A DNA stretch of 64,000 nt from Ignavibacteriales bacterium (GTDB lineage Bacteria; Bacteroidota; Ignavibacteria; Ignavibacteriales; Melioribacteraceae): NCBI GenBank assembly GCA_020635275.1, contig JACKAA010000005.1:1-64000 (forward strand). The letters are read 5' to 3'. Made by a program: the position numbers and the translations under genes. Under the pieces are notes generated by a model that did not search any database, had not been told where the DNA came from, and saw only the letters and a program-made list of their open reading frames with translations. Shown here piece by piece: positions 35,435 to 44,314 of this stretch. Within the stretch, counting starts at the first letter, position 1; each line of letters starts with the position of its first letter.

Positions 35435-36127
35435 ATGGCAAAGACAACAAATAAGAATAAAACAGCTGCTAAAAAAACAGTCGTTAAAAAGACAGCAGTA
35501 AAAAAAACTAAAGCTGCTCCAAAAGCTAAAGCAGTTGTAAAATCAAAAACAGCTGCAGCTAAGAAAACAGTAAGTAAACCTAAACCAGTTAAAGCTGCTA
35601 AAAAAACAAAAGTGGCTGCAAAGAGTACTAAAGCTCCGGTTAAGGCTAAAAAAACTAGAACTAAATCAACATCAACTACAAAAACCGGAAGAAAAGTGGA
35701 AGTTGTTACAACTGTCAAAAAAGAACCAAAGAAAATAAAAGGTTATTCAAAAAAAGAATTGGCTGAATTCAAACAAGTAATTTTAGATAAAAGAACAGAA
35801 ATTATTGAGCAGCTTCAAAATCTAAAAGATCAAATGATGGATTCAACTACAGGGCAATATGTAAACGAAAATTCTCCATATTCGTTGCATATGGCTGAGC
35901 AAGGTACTGATGCTCAAGAAAGAGAAAAGCTTTATCTTTGGGCACAAAGGGAAACCAAATTTTTAGGTTATTTGGAAGATGCTCTTCAAAGAATTGAAAA
36001 TGGAACTTACGGTATTTGTATTGATAGTCTTGAATTAACCGAAGGTCCTCATTTAATTCCAAAGAATAGATTATTGGCCGTTCCTCATACTCAGCATTGT
36101 GTGGACTGTAAAAATAAGAAAAAGTAG
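35435..36127 (+). CDS. DksA/TraR-family protein with Lys/Ala-rich histone-like N-terminal tail
   Basis: A 230-residue protein in two parts. Residues 1-100 are Lys, Ala, Thr and Val repeats (AAKKT, VKKTAVKKTK, KAAPKAKA) resembling bacterial histone-H1-like tails that bind DNA. Residues about 105-230 are DksA-like: a coiled-coil hairpin (ELAEFKQVILDKRTEI) and a C-terminal finger GTYGIC-IDS...RLLAVPHTQHCVDC. The first zinc pair is broken (C-I-D-S instead of C-x-x-C), so only three of four cysteines remain. AGGAGG lies 6-7 nt before the ATG. DksA proteins bind RNA polymerase through the secondary channel; the DNA-binding tail is inference from composition. Confidence 0.82.
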   Translation: MAKTTNKNKTAAKKTVVKKTAVKKTKAAPKAKAVVKSKTAAAKKTVSKPKPVKAAKKTKVAAKSTKAPVKAKKTRTKSTSTTKTGRKVEVVTTVKKEPKKIKGYSKKELAEFKQVILDKRTEIIEQLQNLKDQMMDSTTGQYVNENSPYSLHMAEQGTDAQEREKLYLWAQRETKFLGYLEDALQRIENGTYGICIDSLELTEGPHLIPKNRLLAVPHTQHCVDCKNKKK

Positions 36128-36164
36128 TAAGTAATTATTTTATGAATAACTGGATTATTTTAGT

Positions 36165-36809
36165 TTGAAAGTTCTAAATCTATCTTTATTAATTGTAATT
36201 ATTGATCAAATATCAAAAATTTTGGTAAAGGGAATAAGTATTCCATTTCTCAATATTAATATTACCGGCATGGAATACGGCCAAAGTATTCCAGTAATTG
36301 GCGAAATATTTAAATTTACATTTGTCGAAAATCCCGGTATGGCTTTTGGGATCAATGTCGATGGATATTTCAAATTATTTTTATCACTTTTCTCTTTGCT
36401 AGCCAGTGTTGCAATTGTTGTATACATTTATAAAGTTAGAAATCAAAAATTATTATTTAGAATTGCTCTTGCACTAATATTGGGCGGGGCTGTTGGTAAT
36501 TTAATAGATAGATTTTTCTATGGAATTATTTATGGTTACGCTCCACTATTATATGGTAGAGTGGTAGACTTTTTGCATTTTGATGCACTTGGATTTACAA
36601 TATTTGGTAAAACCTTTGATAGTTTCCCAATTTTTAATGTTGCAGACTCTTCAGTAACTATTGGTGTATTCATACTTTTAATTTTTCATAAAAGTTTTGA
36701 AGAATCATCTAAAGCAGAAAATAATCAAGATAGTAATGTTGTTGTGCCCGCTAATGCAGAGATAGGTAATGGCGATAGTATCAGAGAAAGTAATCAAATT
36801 AGTAATTAG
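36165..36809 (+). CDS. lspA: Lipoprotein signal peptidase II
   Basis: A 214-residue inner-membrane aspartyl peptidase that cleaves prolipoproteins after lipidation. Four membrane helices and the catalytic aspartates D135 (GRVVDFLHF) and D161 (FNVADSSVTIG) are present, along with FVENPGMAFG and GNLIDR. The start is TTG at 36165; its bases overlap a TGA that ends an 8-codon reading frame starting at ATG 36142, so it might be translated by coupling. A hydrophilic tail of about 40 residues after the last helix is longer than usual, and its end overlaps the RluA-type gene by 41 nt. Confidence 0.93.
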   Translation: MKVLNLSLLIVIIDQISKILVKGISIPFLNINITGMEYGQSIPVIGEIFKFTFVENPGMAFGINVDGYFKLFLSLFSLLASVAIVVYIYKVRNQKLLFRIALALILGGAVGNLIDRFFYGIIYGYAPLLYGRVVDFLHFDALGFTIFGKTFDSFPIFNVADSSVTIGVFILLIFHKSFEESSKAENNQDSNVVVPANAEIGNGDSIRESNQISN

Positions 36810-37752
36810 CACTGGTGAAAAAAGAAAGCGAATTGATTCTTTTCTGGCGAACACATTAGAAAACACTACCCGATCAAGAATACAAAAGCTTATTAAAGAA
36901 CAATGCTTAACTGTAAATGGTGAAGTTGTTAAAGCTAATTATATAATTGAACCTAAAGATGAAGTTATTTTAACAATTCCCGTCGCACCTCGTCCGGATA
37001 AAATTGAACCAGAAAATATTCCATTACAAATTGTATATGAAGATGAATATTTAATGGTGATCGATAAACCTGCTGGAATGGTTGTTCATCCTTCTCCTGG
37101 AAATTATTCCGGAACCTTGGTACATGCATTAAAATTTTATACAAATGAATTGAGTTCCAATTATGGCGATGCAAGATCAGGAATTATTCACAGAATTGAC
37201 AAAGATACGTCAGGATTGTTAGTAATTGCGAAAGATGAAAATGTTCATTCAAATTTAGCAAAACAATTTGCTGCTCACTCAACCGAACGGGAATATTGGG
37301 CAATTTGCTGGGGAAAATTTAAAAATTCAACTGGTGAAATAACCGGAAATATTGCCAGAAGTAATAAGGATAGAAAGATATTTTCTGTATCCGAAAATGA
37401 AGGCAGACATGCTCAAACTTATTATGAAGTATTAGAAGAATTTGACTTTTTGAGTTTGATAAAGTTAAGACTAAAAACTGGCCGGACACATCAAATACGA
37501 GTTCATCTTTCTCACATAAAACATAACATTTTTGGTGATCATACTTATGGTGGGCGAAGAATAAATTATGGTTTTGAAATTCCCAAAATAAAGGCAACTG
37601 TAAACAATCTCTTAAAACTAATTGACAGGCAAACACTTCATGCAAAAACTTTAGGTTTCATTCATCCAATTACAAATGAAAAAATGAGTTTCAATTCAGA
37701 TCTTCCGGAAGATTTTGAAAATCTTTTAACAGCATTAAGGAATCTTAACTAA
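36769..37752 (+). CDS. RluA-family 23S rRNA pseudouridine synthase (RluD-like)
   Basis: A 327-residue enzyme converting uridines in RNA to pseudouridine. An S4 RNA-binding domain (about 18-80, with RIDSFLAN, SRIQKLIKE) precedes the catalytic domain; D144 in HRIDKDTSGLLV is the catalytic aspartate, and LKTGRTHQIRVHLSH is the second family motif. RluD is the closest match by S4 domain and lspA linkage, but RluC-type specificity cannot be excluded. It overlaps lspA by 41 nt and ends four nucleotides into the tail-to-tail lytic transglycosylase gene. Confidence 0.92.
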   Translation: MAIVSEKVIKLVISTGEKRKRIDSFLANTLENTTRSRIQKLIKEQCLTVNGEVVKANYIIEPKDEVILTIPVAPRPDKIEPENIPLQIVYEDEYLMVIDKPAGMVVHPSPGNYSGTLVHALKFYTNELSSNYGDARSGIIHRIDKDTSGLLVIAKDENVHSNLAKQFAAHSTEREYWAICWGKFKNSTGEITGNIARSNKDRKIFSVSENEGRHAQTYYEVLEEFDFLSLIKLRLKTGRTHQIRVHLSHIKHNIFGDHTYGGRRINYGFEIPKIKATVNNLLKLIDRQTLHAKTLGFIHPITNEKMSFNSDLPEDFENLLTALRNLN

Positions 37753-38720
37753 TCTAATTCCGGAATTACTTCAATACTGCCTTCAACAGGTAATTTAATT
37801 TTATATAATTTTTTTGCTTTATTTGTTAAGTAATTTTCGCGTAACCAAGGATTATACATTTTTAAAATTTTATAATTAACGCCATTATCTTTAGCAAATG
37901 TTGCCCAATCTGGAACAGCAGAATTAACATCTACTTCATAAGTTTCAAAAGGTTTATAAAGTTCTTCGGGCTTAATATCAAATCCATATTCCTTTGGATT
38001 ATTCATCATAACTTTGGTTGCAATCACTCTAAAAACATATCTTGAAGTTTCTTCGTTTAAAACTAAATTATAATAATTATTTGTTTTCTGTCTATCTAAT
38101 TGTTCATTTACTCCGGCAACTCCCATATTATAAGAAGCTGCAGCCATTGTCCAGCTTCCATATTTTGCGTATGATTCCTGTAAATATTTGCATGCTGCTT
38201 CAGTAGCTTTTTCAACACTATATCTTTCATCAACTTCATTATTTACTTCAAGATCATACCTTGTTGCTGCGCTTTTTAAAAATTGCCAAAATCCAACGGC
38301 ATTGGCCGGTGAAATTAGATTTAGTAATGTACTTTCTGTTACACACAAATATTTAAAATCATCCGGAATATTATTTTTTTTCAAAATTGGTTCAATAACC
38401 GGAAACCATCTGTTTGCTCTTTTTAATGTTAGAATTGTAAGAGAATGCCAATAAGTATTTACAATAAATTCTCTTTCTAATCTTTCATAAACCTCAAAAT
38501 TATATACTGGTACTGGTTCTCCGCAGAATTCCAAATCATTTGGAATTTTAGGAGTTACTATTTTATAATCTTGGGGAAATTTGTCAGAATTATTTACTGG
38601 TTCATTTTCGTTTTGCTTTTGAGAACTAAAACTTGAAAATAAAAAAAATGCAAAAATTATAAATATTGTACCAATAATAAATGTTTTGGCAAAAGTGGGT
38701 TTAGTGTTAGAAGTAGTCAT
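37749..38720 (-). CDS. Membrane-bound lytic transglycosylase (SLT fold)
   Basis: A 323-residue peptidoglycan-cleaving enzyme with one N-terminal membrane anchor (about 12-32). The SLT domain spans about 100-230: the catalytic glutamate is E129 in VTESTLLN, followed by AVGFWQFLKSAATRYDL and AAASYNMGVAGV. The C-terminal part (about 245-323) ends with a LysM-like stretch (FAKDNGVNYKILKMYNPWL). No full LysM repeat is present. MltD-like by architecture. Tail overlaps the RluA-type gene; divergent from the outer-membrane protein at 38943. Confidence 0.88.
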   Translation of the reverse strand: MTTSNTKPTFAKTFIIGTIFIIFAFFLFSSFSSQKQNENEPVNNSDKFPQDYKIVTPKIPNDLEFCGEPVPVYNFEVYERLEREFIVNTYWHSLTILTLKRANRWFPVIEPILKKNNIPDDFKYLCVTESTLLNLISPANAVGFWQFLKSAATRYDLEVNNEVDERYSVEKATEAACKYLQESYAKYGSWTMAAASYNMGVAGVNEQLDRQKTNNYYNLVLNEETSRYVFRVIATKVMMNNPKEYGFDIKPEELYKPFETYEVDVNSAVPDWATFAKDNGVNYKILKMYNPWLRENYLTNKAKKLYKIKLPVEGSIEVIPELD

Positions 38721-38942
38721 AGTTTAATAATAATTTAAATTGTTATGGCCAATTTTACCTTTAAAAAGATTGAAAATCAATTTGATGAGAGTATGCTAAA
38801 CTTTTTTTTGACATTCACGATTATCAATGAAGTTTAGTAGTAAAATATTATCACCCCACAATAAACCTTTTTAATTGAAAAGAAAGGTATTCCAATTTTT
38901 ATATCACTTTAATAAAAATAAATCATTTATTTAGGAGGCAAT

Positions 38943-40187
38943 ATGTTAAAAAGAATTTTAACAATTCTTTTGATAACAGGTTTAACTTTTTCACAGTTCT
39001 TTGCTCAAGAAAGTAAATCAGGCAGTTTTGCCAGATTAAAAGCAATGGGAAATAATCCTTTTGTTTCTGATCCAACAGATATGATGGTAAATCCGGCGTG
39101 GGGTAATTATTACAATAATATTTTATTTGGCGATCTAGGTGAAACGATTGCAAACAATTTTGAATCTGGCGGTATTGGTCAATTTCTAACAGTAAATTTT
39201 GACGTAGCAAAAAACTTTACAGTAGGTGCAACATTAGCAAGAAAGAGCTTTCAAAGTTCATTATCAATTGCAAACCTTGATCCTTACAATATTGTTGGTG
39301 AAACAAACAATGCACTTGGAACTTCCGGTCTGGTTGAGATGGATAACAATTGGGTAATTATGAGTTCATATAATTTCTCAGGCCATATATTAGGATTTGG
39401 AATTTCTTATGCATCAACAATTTCTGAAACTAAACCTGCAAATGGCGGCGGAATTAGAGCGGATGCTAATCAGCTTGGCATTAACATTGGATATTTAGGC
39501 AAATTATCTCCTATACTAAAACTTGACCTTTCTGCGGTTTTATTATTCCCCGGAACAACTTATGAAACTCCGCAATCTTCTGAAACCAAATTTTCTCAAA
39601 GTGTAATTAGTATTATTGGTCGAGGATTTTATAAAGCTGATAATAGATTTACAATTGTTCCTTACGGTAAAATTGTAAAAACAAGTGGAACCGCTGATTT
39701 AGGTGATGCAAATGGTATAACAACTACAGATTTACCATCAATGCTGTCATTTCAATTTGGAGTTGGTGTTTTGTATAAATTCGAGAATTTCTTGTTTGCT
39801 GGCGGACCAAGTTTTGGAATTTTAGAAGAAAAAACTCCTTCAGTTTCTGGTGTTTCTCCAGAATTAACAAGAACAACAAATTCATTCCCAATATGGAATT
39901 TTGGTGCGGAATGGAATATGATTGAATGGTTGATCGGAAGAATTGGATATCGAAGTAAAACTAATACTGTATCGAACGAAACTGTAGCTTCTCCAACGAA
40001 TTCAAATGAAACAATATTCACTTCTTTTGATCCGGCAATTGGTGGAATTACTTTAGGAATAGGCTTTAAATTTTCCGGTTTTTCTCTTGACGCTACAATT
40101 AACGAAGATGTTATCAGACAAGGTTTTAATAACCTTGGCGGCGGCGGAGCAACATTCGCTTATGTTTCTGCCGGTTATGAATTTTAA
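38943..40187 (+). CDS. Outer-membrane beta-barrel protein
   Basis: A 414-residue protein with a signal peptide ending near FFAQ (residue 22) and the phrase SFARLKAMGNNPFVSDPTD followed by MVNPAW, which resembles the N-terminal hatch segments of PorV/FadL-type barrels in this phylum. Alternating strands continue to a final FAYVSAGYEF with a C-terminal Phe, as expected for BAM substrates. AGGAGG sits 5 nt before the ATG, the strongest ribosome site in this region, suggesting good expression. Ligand unknown. A terminator follows. Confidence 0.75.
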   Translation: MLKRILTILLITGLTFSQFFAQESKSGSFARLKAMGNNPFVSDPTDMMVNPAWGNYYNNILFGDLGETIANNFESGGIGQFLTVNFDVAKNFTVGATLARKSFQSSLSIANLDPYNIVGETNNALGTSGLVEMDNNWVIMSSYNFSGHILGFGISYASTISETKPANGGGIRADANQLGINIGYLGKLSPILKLDLSAVLLFPGTTYETPQSSETKFSQSVISIIGRGFYKADNRFTIVPYGKIVKTSGTADLGDANGITTTDLPSMLSFQFGVGVLYKFENFLFAGGPSFGILEEKTPSVSGVSPELTRTTNSFPIWNFGAEWNMIEWLIGRIGYRSKTNTVSNETVASPTNSNETIFTSFDPAIGGITLGIGFKFSGFSLDATINEDVIRQGFNNLGGGGATFAYVSAGYEF

Positions 40188-40203
40188 TTTATGTTAGAAT
40201 TAT

Positions 40204-40236
40204 AAATGCCGGAGTAATCTTCGGCATTTTATTTTT
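40204..40236 (+). terminator. Rho-independent terminator after the outer-membrane barrel gene
   Basis: Arms AAATGCCG (40204-40211) and CGGCATTT (40222-40229) with a 10-nt loop, followed by a T-rich stretch, 16 nt after the stop. Confidence 0.75.
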
Positions 40237-40446
40237 ATTTGGTTCAGTTTAGTACTATTTTCCTATAATGAGATTGCAAATCCTATTTTTACTGCTTTTA
40301 AACATGTAAAAATTACATTTAAGCAATTTCCAAATTTTAAGAAACCTTTCTAATGCTTAAAAATCAAAGAATTTAAAGTTACTCAGTTGTTTGGCACCAA
40401 TATTGTGATTTAAAGCAAAATTAATTTTTAACAATTAGAGTGATCG

Positions 40447-41799
40447 TTGAATTCCATAAAAAATCTAAATAAAATAACTGATTGGAACATCGCAACTGCT
40501 TCTCATTTATTATCAAGAACTTTATTTGGTTATACAAAAGAAGATTTAGATTTTGCTTTATCAATGCCCATTGATGAATATGTTGATAATTATTTATTAG
40601 CAGATTTGTCGGCTCCTCAATCACCAGGATTCTGGGTGAATGATCCTTCAAACTACAATAACTCTGTTCGGTCCCGTGAACTTACTTATTGGTGGTATAA
40701 CTTAATGTTAACTCAAGGACATTCATTAAGAGAAAAAATGGTATTGTTCTGGCATAACCATTTTGTTTCAGAAATATCCGTAGTGGATTCTCCGCAGTTA
40801 ATGTATCATCAAAATAAATTATTTAGAGAACTTGCGTTTGGCAACTTTAAAGAATTGACAAAACAAGTTTCAATAAATCCAGCAATGTTAATTTATCTTG
40901 ATAACACCAAAAACAGAAAAGAAGATCCTAATGAAAATTATGCAAGAGAATTAATGGAATTATTTACACTTGGAATTGGAAATTATAGTGAGAATGATAT
41001 TGTTGAAGCTGCGAAGGCATTAACTGGCTGGCAAGTTGAAGGATTAGAGTCTTACTTTAACGAAGAAAGATTTGATGACAGTGTAAAAAACTTTTTGGGT
41101 AAATCCGGCAATTTTAATTATACGGATATAATTGAGATTATATTTCAAAAACCAGAAGCAGCAAATTTCTTATGTGAAAAATTATATAAAGAGTTCATTT
41201 TTATTGAACCGGATCAAGATATTATAAATCAATTAGCGGAAATATTTAGGAGTAATAATTATGAATTAAAGCCAGTACTTTCTGCTTTATTTAAATCAGA
41301 ACATTTTCAATCAAGCGATTTTATTGGAGCAAAAATTAAAAGCCCAATTGAATTTATTATTCCTCTAATTAGACAATTTAGAATTATAAATCCAGAATAT
41401 GAATACTTGAGAGATATTGCTGATGATATTGGTCAGACATTATTTTCTCCACCAAATGTTGCGGGATGGGAAGGCGATAAAACTTGGATAAGCACAAATA
41501 CACTGCCAGCGCGTAATATTTTTTCAGATAGAATTATTAATACAAGTCATTCTGATCTGAAAATTCTTGAATATGCAAGAACATTTGATAGTTCGGAAAA
41601 TGCAATTCAGTTTGTTCACGATGTTGCTGAAGTATTTTTCAGTTATAAATTAACTGAAAACAGAATTGAATACTTGCTTCAAATTTTATTGGATGGCGCT
41701 GAAGTTTATGACTGGTCAACTTATAATGAAAATTCTGCGGCAAGATTAGAATCATTCTTTAAAAGTTTGTGCAGATTATCAGAATATCAATTAACGTAA
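40447..41799 (+). CDS. DUF1800 family protein
   Basis: A 450-residue protein of the DUF1800 family, usually paired with DUF1501 as here. Family features are LLSRTLFGYTKEDLD, MVLFWHNHFVSE, ENYARELMELFTLGIGNYSE and a WQVEG segment, then FSPPNVAGWEG. The start is TTG at 40447; no in-frame ATG lies upstream within the gap, and no ribosome site is clear. No signal peptide is seen, unlike its partner. The biochemical role of the pair is not established. It lies 10 nt before the DUF1501 gene. Confidence 0.88.
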   Translation: MNSIKNLNKITDWNIATASHLLSRTLFGYTKEDLDFALSMPIDEYVDNYLLADLSAPQSPGFWVNDPSNYNNSVRSRELTYWWYNLMLTQGHSLREKMVLFWHNHFVSEISVVDSPQLMYHQNKLFRELAFGNFKELTKQVSINPAMLIYLDNTKNRKEDPNENYARELMELFTLGIGNYSENDIVEAAKALTGWQVEGLESYFNEERFDDSVKNFLGKSGNFNYTDIIEIIFQKPEAANFLCEKLYKEFIFIEPDQDIINQLAEIFRSNNYELKPVLSALFKSEHFQSSDFIGAKIKSPIEFIIPLIRQFRIINPEYEYLRDIADDIGQTLFSPPNVAGWEGDKTWISTNTLPARNIFSDRIINTSHSDLKILEYARTFDSSENAIQFVHDVAEVFFSYKLTENRIEYLLQILLDGAEVYDWSTYNENSAARLESFFKSLCRLSEYQLT

Positions 41800-41809
41800 A
41801 AAGGGAATA

Positions 41810-43339
41810 ATGGATAGAAGAAAATTTCTGAGGCAATTGGGATTATTAGCAGGTGCAAGTACAATGTCTATGACATTCGGCAATGTACCATTACGTGCTT
41901 TTGGAAAATCTTTATATAAAATAGATGATGTAAATGGAAAAGTTTTAGTCTTAATTCAGCTAAGTGGCGGAAATGACGGGCTTAATACTGTTATTCCTTA
42001 TGAGGATAGTCTTTACTACAATGCAAGACCCAATATTGCAATTAGAAAAAATGATGCACTTAAACTAAATCCTTTAACCGGTTTACATCCTTCTTTACAA
42101 CCATTTAAAGAATTTTACGATGAAGGTAAATTAGCAATAGTTCAAAATGTTGGTTATCCCTCACATAATAGATCGCATTTTAGATCGACTGATATTTGGC
42201 TTTCTGCATCTGATTCAGATCAATATCTGAATGATGGATGGATTGGAAGATACTTGGGTTATTCGGTTACAAATGATAATAATTATAATCTTGATCATCC
42301 AATGGCAATTTCTCTTGGATCAACACAAGACACACTTTTAAGCTGTACATGTCAAAGCGGTACAATGGGAATTTCATTTGAAGATCCCAATCAATTTTTT
42401 CAATTAATAAATGGAAGTTCAGCAGATACCGATCCACCTCCAAACACAATTGCCGGTAATCAATTAAAATACGTAAAAGAAATTGCGGCACGTTCAATTA
42501 AGTTTGCAGAAATAATTAAAGAAAAAGCTGATACAATAAATAATCAAGTAAATTATCCTAATACTGATTTGGCAGATCAATTATCTATTATTGCGCAATT
42601 GGTAGCTGGAGGATTGCAAACTCCAGTTTATTTGGCATCAATTGGAGGATTTGATACACACTCAAATCAATTAGGGCGACATGCAAATTTATTAAATAAT
42701 GTAGCACAATCAATTAATGCATTTCAAAGAGATTTAGAACAGCTTGGCGTTGCTGATAGAGTTGTTACAATGACATTTTCTGAATTTGGCAGAACCGTTG
42801 AGCAAAACGGAAGCGGTGGAACTGATCACGGTGCAGCTGCACCATTATTTGTACTGGGTAAAAATGTTAATGGCGGAATTTGGGGCGATAATCCGGATTT
42901 AACTGATCTTGACGCTAGTGGTGATAATAAGTTTAAATACGATTTTAGACAAATTTATGCTACAATGCTTAGAGATCAGTTGGGTGCGGGTCCAGATGAA
43001 ATGGAAGAAATTATGTTGAAGAATTTTGATACACTGCCATTAGTTTCTGTAAAACATATAACATCCGGCGGACCAAGAGCATTTGAATTAAATCAAAATT
43101 ATCCAAATCCGTTTAATCCCAAAACACAAATATCTTATACGTTAAGATTACCTCAGGAAATATCATTAAAAGTATTTGATTCAACAGGAAGACTTGTTAA
43201 AACTTTATTTAAAGGTTATAAGGATGCGGGTACCTTTTATGAATATTTTGGAGGAAATGAATATCCTAGCGGAGTTTATTATTGTCATTTAATTTCAGGC
43301 TCTTATAGAAAGACCATAAAAATGACTTTGGTTAAATAA
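41810..43339 (+). CDS. DUF1501 (sulfatase-like) protein with Tat signal and T9SS tail
   Basis: A 509-residue protein. A twin-arginine signal (DRRKFLRQLGLLAGAS, residues 2-17) leads into the DUF1501 domain (about 40-395), which has an alkaline-phosphatase-like fold: LIQLSGGNDGLNTVIPY, PSHNRSHF, TFSEFGRTVEQNGSGGTDHG. The C-terminus (about 423-509) is a T9SS type A sorting domain with NYPNPFNPKTQISY and a final SGSYRKTIKMTLVK. This joins folded export by Tat with passage through the T9SS, an unusual route. It follows the DUF1800 gene by 10 nt and ends 7 nt from the convergent EamA gene. Confidence 0.88.
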   Translation: MDRRKFLRQLGLLAGASTMSMTFGNVPLRAFGKSLYKIDDVNGKVLVLIQLSGGNDGLNTVIPYEDSLYYNARPNIAIRKNDALKLNPLTGLHPSLQPFKEFYDEGKLAIVQNVGYPSHNRSHFRSTDIWLSASDSDQYLNDGWIGRYLGYSVTNDNNYNLDHPMAISLGSTQDTLLSCTCQSGTMGISFEDPNQFFQLINGSSADTDPPPNTIAGNQLKYVKEIAARSIKFAEIIKEKADTINNQVNYPNTDLADQLSIIAQLVAGGLQTPVYLASIGGFDTHSNQLGRHANLLNNVAQSINAFQRDLEQLGVADRVVTMTFSEFGRTVEQNGSGGTDHGAAAPLFVLGKNVNGGIWGDNPDLTDLDASGDNKFKYDFRQIYATMLRDQLGAGPDEMEEIMLKNFDTLPLVSVKHITSGGPRAFELNQNYPNPFNPKTQISYTLRLPQEISLKVFDSTGRLVKTLFKGYKDAGTFYEYFGGNEYPSGVYYCHLISGSYRKTIKMTLVK

Positions 43340-43346
43340 CTTTATT

Positions 43347-44192
43347 CTATTTATGTTTTTTTGAATTATATAAAAATGCAACGATCAAAATTATAAAGCC
43401 AATTATAAGCTGTAATATTTTAACGCTTTCACTTAAAATAATTATTGAGAATAAAACACCTAATGGAATTTTAAGATTATTAAAAACAGCTAAATTACCT
43501 TCATTAACTTTTGTTGCTCCCACATTCCATAAAAAGAAAGACAAACCTGAAGCAACAGCACCCAAATAAATTAAGGTTAATCCTTGATTCAATGAAATGG
43601 AAATCTGATTAAAATCTACTGAGAACAATGAAAATATTGCTGTAACTAAAACTGCACCAAAAAAAATAATTCCAAAATTTTGTTTTTGTGTTTTTACTGA
43701 TTCATCTTTTATAATTTTTTTGTAATAAATTTGACCGAATGCAAATAAAAAATTTGAAACTTGCATTAATAAAATTCCTTTCCAAAATCCGACTGTTATT
43801 TTATCAGAATAAATAATAATCGCACTTCCAATTATCGCTAAAACTGCTTTAATCCAATTTGTTGAAATAAAATTTTTATTCCAAACATCAATTATTATTA
43901 CAATAAAAATTGGAGTAAAAATTGTAAGAATTGCAATTTCAAATGCCTGCAAATATTGATAAGAATAAATATAAGCTAAATACATAATGCCGTATTGTAT
44001 TGCCCCGATCAAAAGTAAATGCGGTATCAATTTTTTATTAATTTCTTTTAATCTTAAAAACGGGAGAAAAATTATGAATGAAATAAGTAATCTTATGAAC
44101 GAGACAAAAAATGGATCAATTGAAGTAAGCTGCCCTTTAATTAAAGCAAATGAAAGTGACCAAATGATTGAAACAATAATTAAATAAATCAT
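43347..44192 (-). CDS. EamA-family (DMT) transporter
   Basis: A 281-residue inner-membrane protein with ten predicted helices in two EamA repeats (about 1-130 and 140-278). Repeat 1 starts LIIVSIIWSLSFALIKG, the common DMT opening; repeat 2 ends with LILSESVKILQLIGFIIL-like text around residues 250-270. DMT proteins export or import small metabolites; the substrate cannot be told. It is monocistronic on the minus strand, divergent from cysS. Confidence 0.88.
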   Translation of the reverse strand: MIYLIIVSIIWSLSFALIKGQLTSIDPFFVSFIRLLISFIIFLPFLRLKEINKKLIPHLLLIGAIQYGIMYLAYIYSYQYLQAFEIAILTIFTPIFIVIIIDVWNKNFISTNWIKAVLAIIGSAIIIYSDKITVGFWKGILLMQVSNFLFAFGQIYYKKIIKDESVKTQKQNFGIIFFGAVLVTAIFSLFSVDFNQISISLNQGLTLIYLGAVASGLSFFLWNVGATKVNEGNLAVFNNLKIPLGVLFSIIILSESVKILQLIIGFIILIVAFLYNSKKHK

Positions 44193-44314
44193 TAAATGAA
44201 ATTATTAGATGAAAAATTAGAAAATAATGTTACCAAAAAATCCTAAAACTTGTATTGGTCTTTTTAATCCAAATCTAATTTTAAGTATATTTAAAATTCA
44301 ATTATGGAGAAATG

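Noticed and set aside
35380..35718. Antisense frame of 112 codons opposite the DksA-like gene, apparently hydrophobic
   Set aside because: It is the complement of Lys/Ala/Thr repeats, which reads as Phe/Leu/Val/Ala; there is no start signal, and the sense gene has a strong ribosome site.
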